A stretch of DNA of 64,000 nucleotides from positions 1,946,001 through 2,010,000 of the forward strand of contig PUDQ02000001.1 in assembly GCA_002964805.2 (NCBI GenBank). The letters run 5' to 3'. Shown here in pieces: positions 11,575-22,683 of this stretch. The DNA comes from Trametes villosa (Eukaryota; Basidiomycota; Agaricomycetes; Polyporales; Polyporaceae). The translations under genes and the position numbers were made by a program. The number at the start of each line of letters is the position of its first letter. The first letter of the stretch is position 1. The notes under the pieces are model-generated. The model was not told the DNA's origin, did not search any database, and saw nothing but the letters and a program-made list of their open reading frames with translations.

Positions 11575-12744
11575 TCAGCCGACCGGAATCGCGTTGACAC
11601 CGGTGCCGAAGTCTTTCGGTGGTCGCTTCTTCCCCTTCTTGCTGCCCCTCTTCCGTGTTGACGAGTCGTCTCCATCTTCGGGTACCGACCAGGTTCGCTG
11701 CTTCAGCGGGGCTTGCTCCACCCCTGAGGTAGCTGAGTAGCGTTGCGGGCGTTCGAGCTGTACCTCCTCGCTCCTGCCCTCGCCGCCCGCCTTCTTCCCG
11801 GGTTGTTGTTTGGTCAACTGTTGCTTCTGTATGACCGTTAGACAAATCATGCTATAGGCCATGCGGCGAACGTACCCTCTGTTCATGGAGCTCCCGGTTC
11901 CGCTTCTTGACCTTCTCTAGCCTGTTCTCACTCTTCCCCCCACCTCCCGCGGTAAGCTCGACGTTGATCTTGCGCCCTTCCAGCTCGGTCTGGTGCAGCT
12001 TCAAGCCCTGCTGCAGTGCGTTCTTGTGCGAGAACTCTACGAATGCGCATCCCTTCGATTTGGTCGTAGGTCTCGAGTTCGCGGACGGCTTCGGCGTCAT
12101 AAGTCGGACGGTCGGTGGAGGATCTGTACCGTACCCGTCAGTTTAGGGAGAATGGGAGCTAGTTATCCTGACATACCGCATTTTGCGAAGTGCTTCTCGA
12201 TCGCCTCCTTTGACGTTGTGTACTTCAGGTTGCCTGCGAACAACATAAGCCTAACATGAAAGAGCGGGCGGAGGGGGCTTGCTTGAGACGTACCGACGAA
12301 CAGAATATACCGCTGCTTCACCACGGCTTTCTTGCCGCCTTCCTTGGCCCCTTCTTCTGCTGCATCCCCGGCAGCCACCCCCGCCCCGTCTGCGCCTTTC
12401 CGCTTTTTCTTCGACTTCTTGCTCCCCGCCCCGTCCTCGCCCTCGGCCCCATCCCCGTCCCCAACCTCAGTCGGCTTCTCGTCCCGCTTCCGCTTCTTGC
12501 CCTTGTGGCCCTCGCCCAGAGCATCCGCATCCTGCGCACCTCCCGCCTTCGCATCTGTGCCGCGTCCCGCCGGAGCTTCCACAGCACTAGCCTCCGCGCC
12601 CATCTCGACCTCAGCAAGATCTTGGTTCTCGTCGACAGGTACGTCGTCCAGGTCATCGAAGCTCTTCGCCTTGCCCTTGCCCTTGCGGTCGCGGAAGGCG
12701 AGCGCCTTCTTCTGTTTCTTCGTGAGTTTTTGTTGGGTGCTCAT
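11575..12744 (-). CDS. NOP6: Nucleolar RRM protein, Nop6-like (ribosome biogenesis)
   Basis: Probable early small-subunit assembly factor. It starts at 12744 (MSTQQKLTKKQKKALAFRDRK). A highly charged region with Lys-rich nuclear-localisation patches (KGKKRKRDEK, KKSKKKRKG) precedes one RRM: RYILFVGNLKYTTSKEAIEKHF (RNP2), then KGCAFVEFSHKNALQQGL (RNP1) and GRKINVELTAGGGGKSENR. A Lys/Arg-rich tail ends in GTGVNAIPVG. Three introns interrupt the RRM part; the first is 12293-12234, readable through, and its removal restores FVGNLKY. The next two join KCDPPPTVRL and HEQRKQQL. The RRM is certain. The Nop6 assignment rests on domain order, the GGGGKSENR motif after the RRM and basic flanks. Confidence 0.85.
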
Positions 12745-13213
12745 CTTGGGAGAGACGGTCGAGCGGGGATATAAGCAAGAGGTTGCCCCACTACTGCGGG
12801 AGGAGAATGACGTTGGCGAGGCGTGAGAGGCGACTGCGAGGATCTGCGAGCACTGCGAGGGGGGCGTAGACGGTGCGGTCGCGCGAGTGTAGACGATCGG
12901 GAAGAAACCCAAAAGTTGCGAGATCTACTTACGCGACGCACGTGACCCTCATACTCGGGTGGCGGTGACGCGCTTTGGACGGCGCACCCGAGTGGCAGGA
13001 GGGCGATGACCCTCCCGGTCGTGCTGGATGAGCAGAAAACATGTCGATTGCGAGGCAGCGTCAGATGTGCAAGAATCCAGATACAACAACAAATATTACA
13101 CGTCTAATCTACGTCGATACCCTACCGTATGACGCATGTGCACCTGTCCGCAATGCGTACACAGTGAGGCCGTAATATGCGGGTGCGTAAAGAAGGAAAA
13201 GGAATATGTCTAG
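12745..13213. other. Upstream region of the NOP6-like gene
   Basis: Intergenic between two leftward genes. It holds the CACGTG site at 12939-12944 and no supported gene. Confidence 0.5.
12939..12944. promoter_or_regulatory. CACGTG E-box (candidate)
   Basis: Perfect CACGTG, 195 bases upstream of the NOP6-like start. Confidence 0.3.
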
Positions 13214-14021
13214 CTAGACGGTGACCTTTGCGTACTGAACGCCCTTTAGCGAGCCACCGCGCATGGTGGTCTTCACATTGAAGAGGAACTGTTCTCGGTT
13301 GCGCTTGAGCTCCTCCGCAGCCTCTGCATCGCAATGCGTCCGTTCAGCATAGCCTTAGGTATATGGGACATGTACGTACCCTTGTTCAACGGGTCGTCGG
13401 CGTTTGGCTCCAGGAACAGATACTGTAGTCCGACCATGACAGAGTTCAGGTTGAGGACCGGCTTCCAGTCTTCTCGAAGGATGTTTAGGCAGACGTTGCC
13501 CTCGAGGTCGACATTCGGGTGGTAGATCTAAGTGGCCGATCGTAAGCGTGCCGATAACGGGACGCATTCTCCAATGTCACGTACAGTCTGCGTGCACTTC
13601 ACCTTCGGAGGCTCGTGAGGGTAGTTGGAGTTGATGTTGAACTGGAAGACAAACGCGCCGCCCTTGTACATGCCTGCAAGGTGTATGAGCCAATTAGATA
13701 CACTACGCAGAGCGCAGGACGTACCCTCATCCGGGGTGATCGTGAGCGTGAAGTTAAGGAGATCGGCAGGATCAGGGAAGTTCGTCTTCATTGTTGATGG
13801 TAGGTCAAGCTCCGTCAGGTCTGAGGGATTTGACCGCCGTGTCTTGAGATGCTTGTATAATCGCTGAGAGAATATGCCCCGCACCTTTCTGTACTCGAAT
13901 CTGAGCGGCACTCGTCTTTGGCTTCTTCTTCGCCGCCTGGTCCTCGTTCTTCTTCATGCTCCAAATCTGGCACACGGTGAGTCTCGCATCGCTTCTGATA
14001 TGTTTTGCCCACCTTGATCAT
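13214..14021 (-). CDS. UBC12: NEDD8-conjugating enzyme E2 (Ubc12)
   Basis: Accepts NEDD8 from the Uba3/Ula1 E1 and passes it to cullins. It starts at 14021; the first exon encodes only M-I-K and the next reads [16 protein letters not shown], the N-terminal extension typical of Ubc12 that docks on the NEDD8 E1. The UBC fold follows: [40 protein letters not shown], and the active-site segment [19 protein letters not shown] with catalytic Cys followed by Leu-Asn. The C-terminus is [17 protein letters not shown] and ends in GVQYAKVTV at 13214. It totals about 178 residues over several short exons. The introduced frames and conserved E2 residues leave little doubt. Confidence 0.96.
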
Positions 14022-14319
14022 CGTGTCTACAGTCGAGCGGGTGGGTGTGTGGCAAAGGGTCGGGTGGAGGAACGCGGCGCGTGCGAGGTTAGTCAAGCCG
14101 TCTAGGCGCCCATAGCAGTGCGGTATAAGTACAGCTCACGTGATAGTGGTTCTTTCCCTTCTGTCCCGATTTGGCGAGCGATGATCGAGTACTTGAGCAG
14201 CCTCTCGCACGCGTCCCGTTTGTTCCTTGCTCCTCTTTCCCCGCATCCGCGTCCTCAGACTCGCAGTCTCCCTCTCCGCATATCCGTGCTGATACAGAGT
14301 CGCGCAATACAGCTTTGCG
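14022..14319. promoter_or_regulatory. Divergent promoter with CACGTG at 14137-14142
   Basis: 298 bases between UBC12 (leftward) and the oxygenase gene (rightward). A CACGTG palindrome lies 116 bases from UBC12 and 178 from the other start. A TATA-like GGTATAAGTA lies at about 14121-14130. Confidence 0.4.
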
Positions 14320-15796
14320 ATGACGGACGTTATTCTGCCCATCGTCGACCTCGACGTCTTTCTCTCCGCATCTCCGGATTCCGAGGAGTTTGTGAAGGAG
14401 TGCAAGAAGGCGAGCACCCCGTGTCGCGGTCGCGTTTCCATGCTAATGCCTTCGCTGGAATCTAGGCATCTGACGCCCTGATTTCCTACGGAGCTCTTTT
14501 GTTGCACGACTCCCGCGTATCCGAGGAGGATAACAACACTTTCCTTGACCTGATCGAGGATTACTTCGCTCAGCCTGAGGCTCTGCTGAAGGAAGATGAG
14601 AGGCCTGAGCTTGGATATCAGGTAATCTAGCTATCTGTATCCCATATTTTGCCCCTCTTCGCGCTAACTGGGCACCCCCACAGGTCGGCGTAACGCTTGA
14701 AAACACAGAGAAGCCCAAATGCGCCGTAGACGAGCCCTGCCTGAAGGTCATCGCCCGTCTCGATCCTACGGAGCGCCCCCTCGATATCACTGCGCACTCT
14801 CCGGATCCGAAGTGTCGCTTCTTCTGGAAGATGAGCGAGAAGCCACCATATGAAACTCAATACCCTGGCTTGAACGCGCCCAACGTTGTCCCGAGGGCCC
14901 AGGGTATCCAGGAGCGTTGGACGCCTATTATGGAGAAGTGGGGAAGCTCCATGAAGACTGCGTAAGGCATATATTTTCGTGAGATCCCGATGCAGCTAAT
15001 GAGTATGGTTCCGCAGGGTTGAGAACCTAGCGGAGATGGCTGCGCTCGGCCTTGGCCTCCCCCGACAAACCTTCAAGGAAGCCGGAAAATACGGGTATGT
15101 ATCCTATCGCGGCGACTGCACCTCCATATACTCATTCTCAATAGCCCGCATCTGCTCGCCCCTACCGCGTCCGACCTCGTCAAGTACGGCAAGAAGGACT
15201 CCATCCTCGCCGGATTCCACACCGACCTCAACTTCCTGACCATCCACGGTCGGTCCCGATACCCCGGCCTGAACATCTGGGCGCGCAACTCAGGCAAGCG
15301 TATTGCGGTCAAGTTCCCCCCGACCGGCCGTTATCTGCTCGTCCAGGCCGGCAAGCAGCTCGAGCACCTCAGCGGGGGCCTTATCAAGGCTGGGTTCCAC
15401 GAGGTCGTTGTCAACGATGCGACGCTCCAGGTACGAAAAACACGCTGGTTTGCGGAAATACTTTTAGAGCACCCCCTCTCATCCATATGATTTAGGCCAT
15501 CCAGAGGCGGAAGACCGAGAACCCGGAGCGGCCGCTGATCCGGATCTCCTCGACTTTCTTCTGGCACCTGTCTTCGGACTACGACCTGGCTCCGATCCCT
15601 GAGCTGCGAGAGAAGGCACGCTCTGTCAGAGCCGATACCATCAACCTGGGCAAGGTCGATCTCGACGAGGAGACGGCCTACGAGCCGATGAAGGTCGGGC
15701 AGCAGGTCCAGAAGTGCGTTTTGTTTATCAGACTGGTTGTTACTATAGACTGACATCATCTGCAGCGAGCTGCGCCACATCGCGCTCATGGCATAG
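14320..15796 (+). CDS. 2-oxoglutarate/Fe(II) oxygenase-like protein (isopenicillin N synthase-like fold)
   Basis: A member of the clavaminate/isopenicillin-N-synthase-like dioxygenases, substrate unknown. Seven exons: 14320-14409, 14466-14621, 14684-14961, 15017-15094, 15145-15430, 15496-15713, 15766-15796, giving 378 residues. The N-terminal DIOX_N-like part is VILPIVDLDVFLSASPDSEEF, then ALISYGALLLHDSRVSEEDN. The jelly-roll core has the iron motif GFHTDLNFLTIHG (H-x-D), LLVQAGKQLEHLSGG, a distal His in AGFHEVVVND, and a candidate 2-oxoglutarate-binding Arg in RISSTFFWH. The first intron (14410-14465) begins GC rather than GT; only this join keeps the conserved ECKKASDALISYG frame. No signal peptide. 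A conserved fungal paralogue group, but the reaction cannot be told from sequence. Confidence 0.88.
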
Positions 15797-16211
15797 GAAG
15801 ACATACACGAAGTGCTGATCTTATCGTTCGGAGCGTTGCTTTTTCTGGAATTGTGGGTATACCAGGTTTCTAGGTGCGTAGTCGAAGGAAATACCGGAAG
15901 TTGTCTGTTGTGCCATTCTGTTGTATCGCATCAGTGTAAAACGCGCGGTCGAGATATACCCCGATATATGCGCAGAGCCGTTACAGGCGGACGACGCAGA
16001 GTTTCCCTATGTAACATGTATCTAGGCCCAGACTACAGGATGAAACGGTTGAACAGTACAGCTATTGCGGTGGCCGTTGAGGCCGTATTATGATACAGTG
16101 GATGTCGACGCTGACGTGATGAAGTCAGCAAGCCGCGAAGTCTAGTGTAAAAGCAGTAGAGGGTAAAAGGAGAGGCGGCTTTCCGTTGAAGAAAACCAGA
16201 AGAGATGGGCG
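15797..16211. other. Convergent 3' intergenic region with a hairpin
   Basis: Lies between the 3' ends of the oxygenase gene and ABZ1. It contains the inverted repeat GCTGAC / GTCAGC at 16110-16129 with an 8-base loop. No gene. Confidence 0.45.
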
Positions 16212-18721
16212 CTAATGCGATGCGGGAGCGCCGAAAGCGCGTAGAACGCTCTCTACCTTCGTGACCATTTCGTCCCATTCGGCGACAGGGTCGGAGAGCG
16301 CAGTGATGGCGCCGCCAGCGCCGAGTGTCCATTCGTCAAAGAGCGCGTCGGACGAGGAGGTCGGATGGTGCTGGGTGGTGCCGTTGAGGCCGCCGAGCCG
16401 CTGGCTTAGTCTGTTCAGACCTACGAGATCCTCTTCTGAGGTTGTTGGATCCCCCTCCTGTACGTAGGGCACCCCATGCGCGGCGGTCTCCGACGTGTCG
16501 TGATGAACCGTGCTGGGCCGCTCGTCGTGCTTGAAGCAACTGCGGATGATGACCGCCCAGTCGCCACCGCCCCCGACATCAGCGTACCCGAGGACTCCAG
16601 AGTAGATGCCTCGCTCCGCGCCTTCGAGTTCGCGCAGTATCTCTACGCTGCGCTTCTTGGGGGCACCAGTCATGCTGCCTGTAGGTACCGCCAGGTCAGC
16701 GAAACACACAACCGCATGAGCGACGCTAACGTACCAGGAGGTAGACTACCCCGCAAGACCTCCCAGCCCAAGTCCGAGTGGGTCTTGCTCTTGACAGCCG
16801 GCGCCGGCTTGCCCTCGATAACGCTGACGAGCTGCCACACGGTCTCGTACTCCTCCACCTTGCAGAACTGGCGGACGTGCACATCCTCGCCTACGATGCT
16901 GTGCAGGTCGTGCCGGATGAGGTCCACAATCATCAGGTTCTCCGCGACCTCCTTCTTGCTCCCGGCCAGCAACTCATCTGCGACCTCGCGAGTGATGCCG
17001 GGCGCTTTACGCACCGTGCCCTTGATCGGGCGCAGCTGGCATAAGCTGTCAGGGGCGCGCGAGTACGACAGGAACCGCTCGGGAGAGGAGGAAAGGAGGG
17101 TGGATGGATGGAGGCGGATGTATGCGGAGTGGGGTGCCGGGTTGCGGGAGCGGAGGGTCTTGTAGAGATCCCAGGAGGAAGAGGTACCGCGCGCTACGGC
17201 CGAAGGAGACTTGGGGGCACGAATGCGCGTGGGCGCGGTGACGCAAAGCTCGTACGAGTCGCCGGAGAACAGCCACTCCTTCGCGGCGGAGATCTTGTCA
17301 ATGTATTCTCCACGGTCAGGAAGGGTGACGACAGGTGAAGGTGGAGGGCCGCTGGAAGGGAAAGCAGGACGACTTGTAGGTGGAGCCGCGAGCGTCTTCT
17401 GCAGTTGATTCGCCATGCCGTTAAGCCACCCGTCGTCCGAGGGCAGGATGGACTGAACATGGGCCAGTCGAGTCTGCGAATCGAGGACAATACTCCGCTC
17501 CACGAAGACAAGGTTGACGTCCGGGTGGCGCGGCTGCGATCCTGAGCGAGGTGGTACGGGAGTCAACGTCTGCACGCCCAGTTCGTAGCTGAGATAACCA
17601 ACTAGCCCTCCCCAGAAGGGCACGTCTGGTGTCCCACCGTACGCCTTCCTCCGACGCATATACGCGGTCAGCCATGCCCAGATGTCGATAGAGCCGAGTT
17701 CGGCGAACGCGACGTCTCGTCCTCGCCGTACCCTCACGAAAGCGTCGCCGATGGAGTACGTGATCCTGGTGGAGGTCGACGTGAGGCAGCCGATGATGGA
17801 GAAACGACCCGGAGCCGCAGCAGAGTCGAGCATGACGAAGTCCGTAGAGTCGTCCTCGACGCCGAGCATCTCACAAATGTGAGACACGTCGGTAAAGGGA
17901 ATGTCGATCGTCCGAGTGTTCACTGAAGTCCCCGAGAGCTCGGAGCCTTCCATCGCGACCACTTCGGGGCGTACGCTCGGCCAACATGGTCCTACAAGAT
18001 CCGCGACGTCAGTCGTCCAAGGCAGCGTTGCTCTCCTGTGAGCTGCAGACCAGTGAACCGCTAGTCGCCAGAAATTCTGCAGAACGTCCTCTCCACCACC
18101 CGCCGTGCAGACCGACTCCGGGTGGTACTGGACAGACCAGAACGGCTTGCTTCTGTGCTTGAGCGCCATCAAAACCATGCCGTTCTCCTCGCCATCGTCC
18201 GCCCATGCCAGAGGCTCGAGATCAGCCTGGCCAGAAAGCTCGATATGTAGGGAGTGGTAGCGCACGGCCCGGACTTCCCCGACGCCCTCGAACAGCTCCG
18301 TCCCCTGGTGGTGCACATGGGAGATCTGACCGTGTTTAACGACGTTCAGCCGCCTGATGCTACCACCGTACTCCACGGCGAGGCTCTGGAGGCCAAGGCA
18401 TACTCCAAAGACGGGTACGAGCTGTTCGTCCGCAACATGCCAGATGTCCTTGACTATCCCAATGTCGTCCGGGTTGTCCGGAGATCCCGGCCCTGGTCCG
18501 ACTATTACGGCATCGAAGTGCTGAAGAAGCGGAAGGAGAGAAGTGGCAGGCAGCGCATCGTTCTTGATGATATGAATGCGGCATCCAGGTATAGCGCGAT
18601 TGCACAGGGAGGCCAAGCTAGAGCATGACTTAGAGACCACTCGTCGTGTAGACGGAACCACGTACTTGAAGGTGAAGGAGTCATACGAGTCTATGAGTAG
18701 GATGCGCGGAGTATCAGCCAT
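16212..18721 (-). CDS. ABZ1: Aminodeoxychorismate synthase, fused PabA-PabB (folate/PABA pathway)
   Basis: Makes 4-amino-4-deoxychorismate from chorismate and glutamine, the first committed step to p-aminobenzoate and folate. It starts at 18721 (MADTPRILLIDSYDSFTF). A short in-frame intron near the start restores FTFNLASLC. The N-terminal glutaminase has IVGPGPGSPD, FGVCLGLQSLAV with the nucleophile Cys, and VQYHPESV with the catalytic His-Glu. The C-terminal PabB half has ELCVTAPTRIR, PERFLSYSR, then LRPIKGTVRK; Lys in the PIKGT motif marks PABA synthases rather than anthranilate synthases. Further on come ELLAGSKKEVAENLMIVDLIRHDL, LPPGSMTGAPKKRSVEIL (joined across an intron near 16680-16740) and GVLGYADVGGGGDWAVIIR. 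It ends at 16212. The single-polypeptide arrangement is normal for fungi. Confidence 0.96.
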
Positions 18722-19075
18722 GGTAGCGTCTAGGAGCCAAGCTCAAGAGAACGTCGGATGCAGAGAGACGGGCGTGCGGGACATTAGAAAGTTGTAGCGA
18801 TAGTGGTATACAAGTCGTGCATCGTGTGGATGGGAGAACGGGTGGGAGTGCAGCCGGAAGGAGAGGGACTGTGGCAACGTCTCGTCGCGAAAATCCCCTC
18901 CGAGTTTCTACCGCGGCCCGGCGCTCCGGTCCCGACGCGTACAGTAATTGGGCGCCTTTCTTCGTACGCGTCCTGTCCTTCGCACTGTCCTCCTGGCTCG
19001 AGCTCGAGGCCGGCTCTCTACGTCCTGCTGAGAACGCGAGCGGAAATTACACAGCTCCGGGATCACTTCCACGCG
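18722..19075. other. Divergent promoter region of ABZ1 and TTI1
   Basis: No gene and no clear motif seen in these 354 bases. Confidence 0.45.
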
Positions 19076-22000
19076 ATGGCGGATAACGCAGGCTCGACGC
19101 CTTCGACTTTCCAAAGAGTGCGGCATCCTAATATTACGACCCGCATGAAGCAACCCTCACCATACCGAATAGCTCAAGGTCATCTGCGTTCCTCTCATGG
19201 GGAATGCGCTGCTTACCCCTACAACGACTTCGAGCGCGTTGAAGCTGTTATCTCAACTTCGAGACACCCTGCGTCTCGTCCAGACCTCTGCCGAATCCCT
19301 GTCTCCCCAGACTATCTCCTACGTCTTCTTCCCGATCTCCACCATACTCCGGCGGAACGAACTCTCAAGCATACCGGACCAGGTCCTCGAGAGGCTGATT
19401 GAGGCTCTGAGTCTGCTTTGTGATTCCTGGTGGTGGCACATGGACGCCGCCGTCTGGGAGCAAGTCTTTATGCTCTGCAGCGCCATACTCGGCGGTATCG
19501 ACCGGAAAGGCAAGGGCAAGGACAGAGACGACGAGACCAAGATCGCGTCCGCCAACTGCCTCTGGTCTCTCCTCCGATCTCGTGCAGCCGAAGAGGACCC
19601 CACGAATCTGCTCGACGACGGCGAACATGCAAAGTCGATCCTCGCCACGTTTAAGGCCCACGCTCAATCGACCAAGTTCATGCCCGTACTTGGCCGGACG
19701 CTTGACTGCCTCCTGGCTACAGCGGAGTCCCCCCATGTGCACCTGCAGCGAACCTCGCTCAAGGTTCTGTCCACCGTCATCGGCGACTACCTCCCGGATG
19801 GGTTCGTGCCTTCGGTTCTCCCTGGAGTGGTGAGTAGTATGAGCAAGGTGGCGATGGGGGCGAGCGCGTCGAAGGGCTGGGCCAACGGGGACATCGGCGC
19901 GGCTGCGCTTTCTGTCATGCAGATTGCCATCATACGGGCCATTGGCGATGAAGTCTGTCTCCGTGAAGGTGTTGTCAGGGGCGTGAGCGATCTCGAAGAC
20001 CTGCTGCCTAGCTCTTGCCCAAGCGGGGGCGACAAAAATATCCCTCCCCCGCCCTACTCGACGCGGCGCACAGTGTCGTGGTTGCAAGCGACCGCAACCC
20101 AACTACACATCGCATTGAACGCTCTGTCCCCTCTCGTCAAGCATCCCACTCCCGCAGCCCTGATCGGGCTGGCAAACTTGTCGGCCGAGGTCCTGTCCAG
20201 CACTACCCTCACGCTGGCCCAGTCTCAACCCCTCCTCCTCTCATTCCTCCTCTCCCTCCAAGCATCATCCTTCGATCGGGTCTCCGACCATGCCGACTCT
20301 TCTCTACGGGCGATCCTGACCGGAAAGTCCCCGGCTCGCCACCAGCTTGTCCGGGTGCTGTTCCAAATCGCACACGATAATCTGGCTGCCCTGCCTCGAC
20401 TGCTGCTATCCCACGCCGATGCGAAGGTTGAGCACGCCGCTGCGATCCTGGAGTCTGTGTGCCGCCTCGCGAGCCCTCAGGCCGGCGCTGCTCATCCCGG
20501 GGTGCCAGCGATCTCCGCCGGCGTAGGCAAGCTGCTTGGCCCGGGCGGCAACGTGGAGAAATGGGGTTGGAGTCTCTTGTTGACCCTGGAGTTCGTTAGC
20601 CCGCTCATTGTGGTTGCGCCGGCATCTGCGGCACAGCTCTTGCTCGAGAACGACCCATCGGCCCCTCACAGCATCTCCTTCCCCGACCTCACCTTCCGAC
20701 ACGTCAGCTCGCGTACCGCTCACCAGACGCTCGAACGGATGTTCCGCGCCCTTGGTGCAACCGCCGGAGAGGACTGCCTCTTCTCGGTGGAATGGTTTGC
20801 GGACGTCGGTCAAAGTGGGAATGGAAAGCGAGCTGTCGCGGCGCTGTGGTGCGCATGCAGGCTGTTGGAGGGCGTTGGGAAGGTATCTGCGGATAGCCCT
20901 GCCTCGACGCCGGGCCCTTCTGGCCGTACCAAGAGGCTTGAGAAATTCGCAAGGAATCTGGCCCGAAGTATCGGAGAAACCTGGGACGACTTAGACAGGG
21001 AAGACCGGCAGGGTGATATGGATCCAAAAGCAGGCACCGACGAACACAACAACGCCATTGTCGAGCACGTTCAGGGGCTCGTCACCATCCGCGGCGTGTC
21101 GGGCGCCGAGCCGGCCCAGTCTGCCACACCGCTACACGCCACGATCCAGCCACTGCTTCACCGCGGGCTCTCGCTTCAACTACTATCCATAACGTCCGGC
21201 ATCCTCGAGGCGCGCTTCCTTCCCTTGCTTCTCCACACCATCTATCCTGTCCTGCACGGCATAGTATCCGATTCTCTATTTGTGTCGACCTCTGCCTTGG
21301 CGGCGCTCAACTTTATCTCCGTCAGCACCTCCTTCGCAACCCCTGCCAACCTCCTCTTGTCCAATTTCGACTACGCACTTGACGCTGTCTCTCGTCATCT
21401 GACGCGGCGCTGGCTGGACGTCGACGCGACAAAGGTTCTAGCAGTCTTGGTCCGTCTCGTCGGTCGGGATGTCGTCGAGAAGGCTGGCGATGTCGTCGAG
21501 GAATGCTTCGACAGGCTGGACGAGTATCACGGGTACGAGATCATTGTGGACGGTCTTCTGGAAGTTCTTCGGGAGGTCGTAAAGGTCATCCAGGAATACA
21601 ACGACCAGCCACGCTCCGGACCATCGGTTGCCCCGCCCGCTCGGTCCTCCACGGCCAACAGTTCCCGACGCATCGACGCCTTTGCGGAGTGGTTTGCGCA
21701 CCGGCACGACCAGAAAACACCGGAGGGGCCGATCCGCGATAGTTCGTACCCCCGCACGGCGTGGGGAAGCGCCGCCGAAGCAGAGGGCGCGGACGCCGAT
21801 GCGCTTGATGATACGCCAAAGGTGGATGACCCATCTGCCGAGCTTCCGGCGACACCCTCCCAGGCGTTGACGCAGCAGATCGTCTCCCGCTCGCTCTACT
21901 TCCTCACGCACGGAGCGCCGCAGATCCGCGCGCGGATTCTCCTCCTCCTGGCCAACGCCGTGCCCGTCCTTCCCGAGGCAGCCCTTCTCCCCTCCGTTCA

Positions 22001-22559
22001 TCAGGCGTGGCCGTTCGTTCTGAACCGCCTCGGCGATGCGGAGACGTTCGTCGTCAGCGCAGCGGCCACTCTCGTCGCGGCGCTTGCAGCGCATGTCGGG
22101 GACTTCATGTACCGGCGGATCTGGGACGATGTGTGGCCGCGATTCCGTGGCCTCCTCCGCAGCCTCGAGCGGGCGGACGCGAGCAACGCCCTGGCGCACC
22201 GCGGGCGTACCGCCGTTGGAACGGAGTCCGCGTATACGCACTCTCATAGGCTGTACAAGGCCATCATCCAGACGCTCACCGCGGCGGCGCGCGGGGTGCA
22301 GGCGCAAGACGCCGCGGGCTGGGAAGTGATCGTACTCTTCAGGCGCTTCCTTCATCGCGAGGCCCACGAAGAGCTCCAGGCATGCGCGCGGGAGCTGTAC
22401 GAGGCGCTATGCGCTAACAACGAAGATTCCGTGTGGCTGGGGCTGTCGGCGACGTCGGGATGGGTTGAGGGGGCGGTCTCGTTTTTGCGAGAGCCAAAGT
22501 GGGACATAGAGGTGAACGCGAGAGCCATCTTAGGCCCCGGAGATATTAAAATACGGTAG
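19076..22559 (+). CDS. TTI1: TELO2-interacting protein 1 (TTT complex, HEAT repeats)
   Basis: Scaffold of the Tel2-Tti1-Tti2 cochaperone that, with Hsp90, matures PIKK kinases such as TOR, ATM and ATR. Two exons: 19076-19117 and 19173-22559, giving 1142 residues. The 42-base first exon encodes MADNAGSTPSTFQR; splicing (intron 19118-19172) gives TFQRLKVICVPLMGNALL, which matches the family N-terminus better than a start at 19197. The rest is helical HEAT-like repeat sequence: SYVFFPISTILRRNE, VLERLIEALSLLCDSWWW, a variable acidic insert near residues 810-890, then LTQQIVSRSLYFLTHGAPQIR and SADAATL-type helices to the end. No membrane segments. Unusual here in being almost intronless. Confidence 0.92.
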
Positions 22560-22683
22560 ATATGGCACATGGAACTGTGATGGCATATATGTACATTCCC
22601 CTCAAGAGGTAGCGAGTGACAGCACGAAGCACGAATCGATGACCAAGTATCTGATATGATGCGATGGGCCGGAAAGCCCTTGA

